Positions 56,260 to 64,000 of a DNA stretch of 64,000 nt are shown here, piece by piece. The notes beneath the pieces are model-generated. The model was not told where the DNA came from. It worked only from the letters and a program-made list of their open reading frames with translations, and did no database searches. The translations under genes and the position numbers were made by a program. The stretch spans positions 1,320,998 through 1,384,997 of the forward strand of contig UYJD01000009.1 of NCBI GenBank assembly GCA_900618795.1, given 5' to 3'. Source of the DNA: Cyanodermella asteris (Eukaryota; Ascomycota; Lecanoromycetes; Ostropales; Stictidaceae). Positions within the stretch are counted from its first letter, which is position 1, and each line of letters starts with the position of its first letter.

Positions 56260-57796
56260 GACAGTAGAGACGAAGTGGCCTAGAAATGATTATATGATCT
56301 CTCTCTCAATAATACCCAGAGAAGAGGACTGATTGATAAGAGCCCATGAGCTCATTGAATCAAAAAAATATTTCAGAACCTAAGATGTTGGCCTTGAGAA
56401 CCTACCACGTGCTTATCTATAAAGGATTGTAGCCAATGTCTGAATACATCACAATCGTTGTGCAGGTTTTTGCTTTGAGGTTGTCGTCTCCTTGCTCGTG
56501 GCCTCTTCGCTGGCTTGGACCGTGCGCCCGCAGAAAGAACGTAGTTACGTAAGCGCGGTTTGACACTTCCTTAACTGCACTTCATCTCGCACTCGGCTCT
56601 GACAAACTCAAGGAGCCGACACAGCGGTCACTTGCGTCCAGCTCCGCATCTCACTGTGCAAGCAGTCACGTCGAAAGGGGTGGCCATCACGGTGAGGAAC
56701 ATCACGTCGAAAGCCACAACTCGTCACGAATTCGCACTTGCAAACAATGACACGCCAAGCGTCCCTCGAGCTTGACAAGTCACGACGCTTGGAACTCAGC
56801 ATGCCAAGCAATATCTCATAGCCTATAAAAGAGTATTCCTGTTCTCCTTCTGCAATGTCCAAGTCCGTTCTTGCATCTCGGTGCTTGTGTGCTTTGGATC
56901 TTGGAGATCGGCCATCGCCTCGAGACAAAGAACAGCATCTCGGTGCTGCATAAGCTTGCACGCATTTTGTTGTCAATTGCATCACAATGGAAATTGGGCC
57001 TGTATTTGCAGTCCTAGCTAGCTGAGGACAACAAGATCCCAAACACAGTGTGGATCTGATTCTCTGCTTTGGTCTTTCTGCAAATCTCGTGCATGACTCG
57101 TTCGAAGGCGGTCGTCGAGCTGGGTTAGTGGAGAGCCATCCACCATCCGCGCGCTTGCTTACGGCAGAACAGCATCGATCTTGAATCATGCATCGCTACG
57201 GAACGGCGAGCGATGCCGGTAACGCACATGTTCCAGGCCGGGCGAATCAAGCGCTTCGCTACAATGACGTTTTCCAGCAGGTTCGCTCGTTGCCTGCGTA
57301 CCTCAGGTGTGGCAGGTAATTAGGTGAGGCGCCGATAACGGGCAAGGCAGGAAGGCCGTCACGGTCGCTGGCCACAAAGAGAGAAGAGGACTCATAGGCA
57401 GGACTAAGGTATCTGAGTTGTGCGTGGCTGGGCCAATGGCAGGCCTGTGAGCAGAGTGAAGCAGGCCTGGCGGACTCGCCTGATTGGCCGGTGGGTTGAG
57501 GTGAAGCAGCACTGACGACGGCGGACAGAGGTTACCCGGGCTCGGAGGAAGGGTGAATGCTTTCGAGAGCGCAGAGGGCTTGCTGCCCCGCGCTGCCGCC
57601 TGCAGGCTGGGTGGGTATATAAGGCCTTCTTTCCTTCTTGCCCTCAGGCTTGTTCTTCTTCGTTCCCTACCACAGCCCTGCGATTACTGCTCTTGATACG
57701 GCCTGCCATCTCCAATCTAGCTTTCCACATACCTTTGCTACTCTACAACATACCCTTGATAATAGCACTTGGCCTTCATCGCCTCAGGTGTCGACT
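56260..57796. other. Intergenic region with TATA box
   Basis: 1.5 kb between tandem genes. The minus-strand frame 56608..57189 is not supported by composition or family. A TATA box (57616-57622) serves the next gene. Confidence 0.4.
57616..57622 (+). promoter_or_regulatory. TATA box of the J-like protein gene
   Basis: TATATAA, about 175 bases before the ATG at 57797, followed by a pyrimidine-rich leader. Confidence 0.65.
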
Positions 57797-60289
57797 ATGC
57801 CCGCCGCAACTACAACCCAGTGGTCAATAACAACATCAGTCAAGATGGACGGGTCCATTGCCCACATCTCCCCCTTGAAAGTGTTTGCTAAGGCTAGCGT
57901 GACCTGCTATGAAGTTCTTGGAGTCTTGCGAAACTCAACACCAAAGGACATCAAGTCGTTGGCGCGTAAGCACATGATGATGGTGGGAAAGAGCGATCGG
58001 TTCCACGAGGTTGTCAAGGATCATATTTCGAAGCTGTTTGCAGCATGTCTCGATGTCCTGCTCGACGAGCAGAAGAAGGAAGCTTACGACAAATGTCTTT
58101 CCAGGTGTCCAGTGCTTGACATCACCCATGATCAGTTGCTGCAACAGTTGGCCGATATTAACTACTATCAAGAGGCTGTCTTGACACATGTTTCCGAGTT
58201 GCAGCTGTGCCACATCAGATACAGCCAGGTCGCCAAAGAGCGCGACCGTTTGGAGGTGCAGCGAGTGGCGCAGCAGCACATTTGGGACGTCTATCGAAAG
58301 AAGAAAGCGAAACTGAACGCAATTGCGGATGCTATTGATAAACAGGCAAACGACCTTCAAGCTCGGCGCCATCACGACAATGTTGAGCTGGCCGATCACC
58401 TGAACTACATCAAAAAGTGCCCCCGCAAGGCCCATCCACCTGCTGAGACACCGCCACCCAACAGCAAGATGGACTGGAATGGTTTCCGAGACATGATGCA
58501 GCGCGAGGTCGCTTTCGAGAACTTCAAAGCCAACATCAAGCAGTCTGAGAAGCTTGTCCCGTTCGCATCACCCAAGCGCAAACTGAACAAGAACGATGCC
58601 GCCCTCCTTGATTCGGAAAATCCGGCAAAGCGCCGCGACGACAAGGACAAGTCGCTCGAGCTCTCCGTGATCCTCTTGATGATCGAGCAGCAGTACCGCG
58701 GACTTTCCGGCGACGCCGCACTTCACAAGATGCCCGCCACCTTTGACTTTGCTGCGCTGTCCGGTATTGAATCGACCGAAGGTCTTCCCGCTGAATCGCT
58801 CTCCAAAGACGCTAGCGTGTTTGCTTTCACCGGCCAAGGCCTTGTCGCCGAGTCGATCAGCACTTCATCTGATACCACATCATTCACTGAAATGTCCGGA
58901 TATCTTGCCAATGAGTCGGCCAGCACTTCCTCTGATATCACGATGTTTACTGAATCATCCGAACGTCTTGCCACTGAGTCGGCCATCAAATTCACTGGGC
59001 ATGCAATCTTGACTGAGACAGCGGAAGGTCTGTCCACCGAGTCGAACACCAAGTCTACTGACTTCCCCGAGTTCACCGGAATGACCTCCAGGCCGCTGCG
59101 ATGCATTGACGACATCCTCGTTGCCTTGAGTCCCGAAGTATTGGCCCAGATTCGAGCCGAGACGGTTTCCGACACGCCTTCAGCTTCCACTCACGAGTGC
59201 TCAGCCACTCAGTGGACTGCGACGGAGAATGATGCTATCACAGCTAAGATGACTCCACAGCAGGCAGACGACGTGGTCACGTTCTGCGGCGTTGTTGCAA
59301 ACAACACTTCAAAGCGCCCAGGCGCTCAATTGCGAGAGAATACCGAACGCGTCACCAAGAAGGCTAAGCTTCGCGCGGCCGATGACTCTTGCACTCCGCT
59401 CTTCGCTGCCATGCCGACTGACGAATGCCCAGCCGCTGACTGCGATGGCAATGATCGTGAGATTACTGCAACGGCGAATGTCCCAATCAAAACTCAGTCG
59501 GCATTCCTCGACATTGCCGAACTTCATGCACTCTGTTCCGCTCCGGCTCTTGGGCAATGCTCAGCCACTGGTCTTAGCAATTGTACCGACGCCACTGCCA
59601 TTATGACGGGCATCCCTATTGAGATCGACGTCAAGCCAACATCGGCGAACCCGGGTGCTTCACAGATCCAGCCAACATTGGCAACCCCAGATATTTTCGC
59701 ACCACGCGTGCTCTCTCCGACACCAGCCACAGGCAAAGTTCCAGGCGCTAAATACGTCTATTACGATGACAGCGCTATCACAACTGCAAATGTGGTGTCC
59801 GAGATCCTAGCCGCAGTGGCAAAACACAACTTTTCTGTGCAGGAGATGCCATCGGCAAATGATTTCAATGATGATGATTACGACCCTGTCGCCGTGACAA
59901 TCGCTCCAGCCAGCATCAAGCCAGGTGCGGCAGATCCATACGTCTCCCATGTTCCCTGGTCTGGTCCCGCACCCATCACCGGCAAGCGTCGGCGGGACGA
60001 CGCCGGCGATGATAATTCCCTTGCTTCCTGCACCAAGCCCAAAAAGCGAAAGATTCGTGGGATCATACGAAAGCAGAAAGAAGCACCAGTTGTACACAAC
60101 ACAGAAGTTGCTCCTTCACGATTCCGGACCGACATCGAAAACGTTGTGCGTGGCTTTGTGGATTCCATGAATTTCGGGATCCTTTCTATACCTCCCAGCA
60201 ACAAGTTCAAATCTCGCGCGAAGGTTCGTTGCGCTTCTCCTTCTTTCGGTCATCGACATGGGGCGACTCATGTCGGCATGGCTTGTTGA
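57797..60289 (+). CDS. J-domain-like repeat protein, unfamiliar
   Basis: Single open frame of 830 residues from ATG 57797. Residues 36-101 resemble a J domain (TCYEVLGVLRNSTPKDIKSL ... LDVLLDEQKKEAYDKCL), but the HPD tripeptide that activates Hsp70 is absent (MMMVGKSDR in its place). A long charged helical stretch follows (about 105-230). Residues 327-431 hold about five imperfect 20-21-residue repeats of the form GLxAESxSTSSDxTxFTExS. The C-terminal third is Ala/Thr/Pro-rich with two basic nuclear-type signals (GKRRRDD and KPKKRKIRGIIRKQK). No signal peptide or membrane helix. I recognise no orthologue; a nuclear protein with a degenerate J domain is inferred. The extreme C-terminus after SRAKV could be altered by an unseen intron. 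Confidence 0.72.
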   Translation: MPAATTTQWSITTSVKMDGSIAHISPLKVFAKASVTCYEVLGVLRNSTPKDIKSLARKHMMMVGKSDRFHEVVKDHISKLFAACLDVLLDEQKKEAYDKCLSRCPVLDITHDQLLQQLADINYYQEAVLTHVSELQLCHIRYSQVAKERDRLEVQRVAQQHIWDVYRKKKAKLNAIADAIDKQANDLQARRHHDNVELADHLNYIKKCPRKAHPPAETPPPNSKMDWNGFRDMMQREVAFENFKANIKQSEKLVPFASPKRKLNKNDAALLDSENPAKRRDDKDKSLELSVILLMIEQQYRGLSGDAALHKMPATFDFAALSGIESTEGLPAESLSKDASVFAFTGQGLVAESISTSSDTTSFTEMSGYLANESASTSSDITMFTESSERLATESAIKFTGHAILTETAEGLSTESNTKSTDFPEFTGMTSRPLRCIDDILVALSPEVLAQIRAETVSDTPSASTHECSATQWTATENDAITAKMTPQQADDVVTFCGVVANNTSKRPGAQLRENTERVTKKAKLRAADDSCTPLFAAMPTDECPAADCDGNDREITATANVPIKTQSAFLDIAELHALCSAPALGQCSATGLSNCTDATAIMTGIPIEIDVKPTSANPGASQIQPTLATPDIFAPRVLSPTPATGKVPGAKYVYYDDSAITTANVVSEILAAVAKHNFSVQEMPSANDFNDDDYDPVAVTIAPASIKPGAADPYVSHVPWSGPAPITGKRRRDDAGDDNSLASCTKPKKRKIRGIIRKQKEAPVVHNTEVAPSRFRTDIENVVRGFVDSMNFGILSIPPSNKFKSRAKVRCASPSFGHRHGATHVGMAC
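58777..59090 (+). repeat. Coding tandem repeat, about 5 x 60-63 bp
   Basis: Imperfect units encoding E-S-x-S-T-S-S-D-x-T-x-F-T-E-type blocks in the J-like gene. The middle two units are the closest pair. Confidence 0.7.
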
Positions 60290-61739
60290 GCAGTCACCAA
60301 CCAGCATCTGCATCTTGCATCTGAGGTCATCTCGTCGTCGCTCTTTGGAATGATACTTCAACTTTTTTGAACCCACGACTTTTCTGACAATCACCGTCCA
60401 CCATCCTCGAAGGCACTACTAGGCGATCCAGAAAGAAAGAGCAGAATCAACGGGTAGGGCATGGTTGCGAAGGGCTCTTCGCAATCGTGTTCCGTAGCCC
60501 CCGAAGATGATTTGCTCTTGCCTTTCGTCGCCGGTGTTCCCTGTCTTCGAGGTCACGTCTCAAAATGGTGGACCATGTCAGAAAGGTCACACAAGTTCAA
60601 TCAAGCTGGACATGTCACTCCCAACCGCGCTCACGAATACCAAAGATACTTGCCGATGCTGGTGATCTTGACTTTCCCCTCGAACAAGATTCCCCGACCA
60701 GTCTCCCAAAACACAAAAACATGTGAAAATATACAAAACAATCTCCAAAACAGATTCAAAACACAAAAACACAACCGGAAAAAAAAAGAGAACTGCAAAC
60801 CCCTCTCACCTTGTTGCGATACTCACTTCTCACTTGATCGACATCTAGTCGAGACCTGTGCACTCACACTGTTCAGCTCCTTTACTACGATTCGTCAAAC
60901 CTGTTTTTTCTTCTTCTACTTTTTTTTTCTTCACTCAAGCTCACGATACGCCGCTGCGGACCTTTAGGTCTGCCCTCTGTCTGGCATTCGAGCACGAACC
61001 CTCGCACATCCTCGACACGAGTCAGCTTCCTTCCTTCCTCGATTAATCACGACCTTGCGCAACTTCCGACACACGACACCACTTCCCGCATTTCGCTGGC
61101 GAAAAGCGAGAATGGAACTTTGTGTGTTGGAGGATGGTGGTGGTTTTTCTTTTTTTGACGGAGGGGGCTTGATTGAAAAAGTTTCGGAGATGCAAATCGG
61201 GTTCTTCCGAGTTTTCCCTCTTTTTCACTTTTTTTTTATACTTTTTTTTCTGGTTGATGATGATGATGATGTTTACTACTGCGAAACAGACGGTAGAACT
61301 GAGTCGGCGAATTTAGCTTGCATGATAGCCTGAATCGAGAAAAAGAAAAATCTTATAAACTGAAAATGGGTTGAATGAGCTAAATTCTTGACGTAGTTTG
61401 TTTGTGGAAATGTATTTTTTAATCGGATTCGTTGTGGCTTCTTGCTTGAATTACCACGCTTCGATCGCATGAGATACGGTACGCACCAGATGCTGCTGTG
61501 GTAAGTCTGTGTCCGGTGATAGCAGACCGACGTCTCATCTGGGCCGCCTGATCTTTCGTTGCTGTCTATACGCTGGAATGCTTGAAGTTCCGCAAGAAGC
61601 GGTCATCGAAGCGCGTCGGAGAATTACCGAACCTGTTCACTTGAGGATGCCCAAGGTAATTCTTGTTGATCACGTATTTATGGGGTATCAGATTATCGTT
61701 GCAATCTATGAACTGTAACACTCCTCTCCAAATGGTCTT
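60290..61739. other. Convergent region with A/T-rich tracts
   Basis: 1.45 kb between converging genes. It contains CAAAACACAAAAACA-type repeats (about 60707-60790), T-rich tracts (about 60900-60935, 61144-61160, 61225-61250) and a (GAT)n run at about 61256-61272. Frames at 60461 and 61055 are compositional artefacts in my view. Confidence 0.4.
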
Positions 61740-62699
61740 TCAGTCGCTGTCGAGAACCACAAGCTCGGCATCCGTGGACCCAGTGCTTTCCACACTGATG
61801 CGGTCGCCGACCTTCAAGTTCTCAAGATAACATCCATCTCCCTCCTTCAGTTCTTCGCGACCATCAATCTTGACCTTCGCCTTGCCGCTGCTGCCACCCG
61901 TCATGGCAAGATGCAGATAGACCCTTCGGCCATCCGTCTTGCTCACAGCCCCCTCCCCAAATTCAGCTCCACCAACGCCCCACTGTCTCGTCTCGCCCGC
62001 ACCAATTATGCTCGCACCGAACACCAAATCGGCATGCACCGGTATGGTTCCTTGCACACTCGGCTCGGCCTCGGCCTCCTGCGGCGCACTCGCCGCCAAA
62101 CCCGCCTTCAGCGGGCTGAGGATAGGCACGAACCTCTTCTTCTTCTCCGCCTCGTCAAACGTCTTGGTATGGTATCTCGGCTTCAAGCCCTTCTTCCACG
62201 GCAACGCCCAGATCTGCAGAAAGTGCACCCAGCCCTCCGACTCATTCTGCTCGCTGTGCGCGATGCCGGTCCCGCCGGTGGTGAACTGCACGTCCCCGCG
62301 CTTCATGCGGAAGAAGTCGTCTTTCGAGTGGCCGGTCTCGGCGCCGCGCTTGATCATGCTGTCCCGGTGCGTCAGCTCGCCAGAGATGATGTACGAGAAG
62401 ATCTCGGCGTCGCGGTGCGGGTGTGTCGGGAAGCCGTTGTGCGGCGCGACGCGATCTTCGTTTAGGACGCGCAGGGAGCCAAAGGACATGTGCCGTGGGT
62501 CCCAGTAGTCGGCAAAGGAGAAGGTGTGGTAGGTGTTGAGCCAGCCATGGTCGCTGTGACCGCGATCAGTGCTGCGTCGGGGTGTGAGCTTCGCGTGGGC
62601 GAGAGTCGAAGCGGCCATTGTTCTTATTCGGAAGGACTGCGAATGGAGTGCTGCCGTGAGCTTGTTGTGCTTTGTTGTGTTGTTGAGGATTCGCTGCAT
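61740..62699 (-). CDS. Pirin-family cupin protein
   Basis: Bicupin of the pirin/quercetinase-like (YhhW/YhaK) group; members act as metal-dependent dioxygenases or redox-sensing nuclear cofactors. 319 residues from ATG 62699, single exon. Metal ligands of pirin are in place: His93 and His95 in FPTHPHRDAEIF, His148 and Glu150 in GTGIAHSE. RSTDRGHSDHGWLNTYHTFSF and the ..FLQIWALPWKKGLKPRY.. block are family marks. The second cupin half (about 210-319) is more divergent. The first 27 residues are basic and Ser/Thr-rich, like a mitochondrial presequence; a second ATG at 62618 with a good context would give a protein without it. The actual function cannot be told. Confidence 0.9.
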   Translation of the reverse strand: MQRILNNTTKHNKLTAALHSQSFRIRTMAASTLAHAKLTPRRSTDRGHSDHGWLNTYHTFSFADYWDPRHMSFGSLRVLNEDRVAPHNGFPTHPHRDAEIFSYIISGELTHRDSMIKRGAETGHSKDDFFRMKRGDVQFTTGGTGIAHSEQNESEGWVHFLQIWALPWKKGLKPRYHTKTFDEAEKKKRFVPILSPLKAGLAASAPQEAEAEPSVQGTIPVHADLVFGASIIGAGETRQWGVGGAEFGEGAVSKTDGRRVYLHLAMTGGSSGKAKVKIDGREELKEGDGCYLENLKVGDRISVESTGSTDAELVVLDSD

Positions 62700-64000
62700 G
62701 ACTTGCAGATCTGAGATGGCGGCTACATGGTGCTTTATACTCCAGCGCGATGCGGAGGCGTGTGTTGGGCTGTTGGTGATGCTTTTGTCAGGATCGAATA
62801 AGCGTCGAGTTGGCCCCGCTTATGTCACCGATTGAAATCCGACTGTCAGCACGTTCTCATGCGCCAAGCCCTTCCATGCCATCGTCCATCGAATTTGCCA
62901 GCGCGAGTTGTCGATGTCTGCGTCATCCATTCTATTCAGCTAGCTCCGGCGAGAAGATTCTGGTCGGCGAGGGTCGGTGAAAAGGCATTGATTTGAATAG
63001 ATAAGTTTTTGACCGCCTGCTCTGCTGTGCCGGCTCTAAGAAAAGGAAATATGTTGTGGCACAGATAATAATAGCTTGGGCAAATGGTAATGTGCGACTG
63101 TTCGTTGGTCGTCAATTGCACCATAGATGTGTGTATCCCGATATCCGCAGTTCGCCTCGGATCTCGAAGCACTGAGCACAGGTGGTGAAATTGCTGCTAT
63201 TCGTATAGTACAACGCATCACAGTACGTGATAATACAACATGTTCAGAACCCCCAGACCTCCGACCAGAGCCAGATCCGAAGGCTGTGATCGCGCGATGA
63301 GTCTCGTGAAAGCTTCCGACTGCATCCAAGTAATGATGACACGGACACGGCCAATTTCAGTGGCAGGCATGAAAACTCAGAAGACTGCCCTTAAGATTCT
63401 CGTCTGATTGGAGGCCGAGGTATGCAGATGGACGAAAATGCTCAACGCAATTACGGCAATCCCATCTCGATGTGCCGAGCAAGGAGACCATGAGTCCACC
63501 GAACATGTCGCTGGCACAGCAACGCACGATGCTCCTTAGCGATCGCGTGCCTTGGAATCGACTCTTGTTTTCGAGTTAATCGACAGGCTGCGTGGTCTCG
63601 ATGCATACCTGCTTAGCAACAAGCAGTATATCACAAAACCCAGCCACCATCACCACGACAAGGAATGACAACTTGAGACAGTCCGAGTTATTCCAACCGC
63701 ACAACACTGGAATCACGAGGGCGGACTCAGTAACAGTTTTCGGAAGTCCTTCTGAGGTGTCCAAAGTAGAAGCCCCGAAATGCAGTCCCGCTGCAGGGTC
63801 CAAGTGTTTTCAGCCGGGGTCGGCAGAATCGGCGCAAGGCGAATTACTTGTCTGGGAGTACAGTCTGTAGGGTTCACGCAATATGGCCTCGCCTTGAAGT
63901 GCCGTCAGCATTTGTGTCGAATTCCAGTCTTCGGCGTCTCATGGGCTCATTTGCCCGGCGAGGCGTTGCAACGGCAAAGACATGTCTCGCGCGAAAGGCC
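62700..64000. other. Intergenic, window edge
   Basis: Contains the pirin promoter (TATAAA on the minus strand at about 62733-62738). No further gene is supported; frames near 63036-63329 and 63592-63870 lack features. Confidence 0.4.

Noticed and set aside
56608-57189. Minus-strand frame of 193 codons in the intergenic region
   Set aside because: Cys/Arg/Ser-rich random-looking composition, no domain, no conserved pattern, no promoter seen.
60461-60967. Plus-strand frame of 168 codons
   Set aside because: Its product follows the A-rich and T-rich tracts (Lys/Asn then Phe runs) and looks like a compositional artefact.

Overview
This is a nuclear chromosome segment from a filamentous ascomycete (Pezizomycotina). 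The evidence is the short GT-AG introns of about 47 to 130 bases with CTAAC/CTGAC-like branch points, a dense mix of housekeeping genes on both strands, and family members in their fungal form (Scs2, Atp23, Coa1, Emp47-like lectin, CFEM-like secreted protein, NiCoT, Dal5-type MFS). A class such as Dothideomycetes is plausible but cannot be fixed from this window alone.

Layout. 1-13 kb: CLC chloride transporter (-), methionine aminopeptidase 2 (-), a vacuolar Tag1/DUF3712-like protein (+), the VAP homologue Scs2 (-) and a UBA-zinc finger-UBX protein (+). 13-24.5 kb: a conserved membrane protein (-), a cytochrome P450 (+), a secreted Val/Thr/Pro repeat protein (-) and a Drs2-type lipid flippase (+). 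25-35 kb: NiCoT nickel/cobalt transporter (+), Atp23 (-), glutamate 5-kinase (+), Alg8 (-) and an L-type lectin cargo receptor (+). 36-45 kb: a CFEM-like effector-sized protein (+), a double F-box-like protein (-), a WPxG-repeat protein with a PPxY motif (+), Coa1 (-), a four-helix membrane protein (+) and the tiny three-exon gene for Mzt1 (-). 46-51 kb: MFS permease (+), exosome subunit Rrp45 (-) and adenylosuccinate synthetase (+). 51-54.2 kb is gene-poor. 54-63 kb: a single-pass Ser-rich membrane protein (+), an unfamiliar J-domain-like protein with tandem repeats (+) and a pirin (-).

The genes do not form one pathway. Loose themes are secretory-pathway and lipid traffic (Scs2, Drs2, Alg8, lectin, CLC) and mitochondrial assembly (Atp23, Coa1). 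There is one P450 but no polyketide synthase, NRPS or terpene cyclase, so no secondary-metabolite cluster is visible. Exon joins were derived by eye from splice consensus, reading frame and family alignment; they match well for almost every gene.

No clearly new multi-gene system was found. The observations most worth a second look are: the J-like repeat protein at 57.8-60.3 kb; the WPxG-repeat protein at 40.2-42.6 kb; an eleven-unit array of a 12-bp palindrome at 39.6 kb; a CLC with Gln at the proton-glutamate position; and an 11-nt microexon in the nickel transporter.
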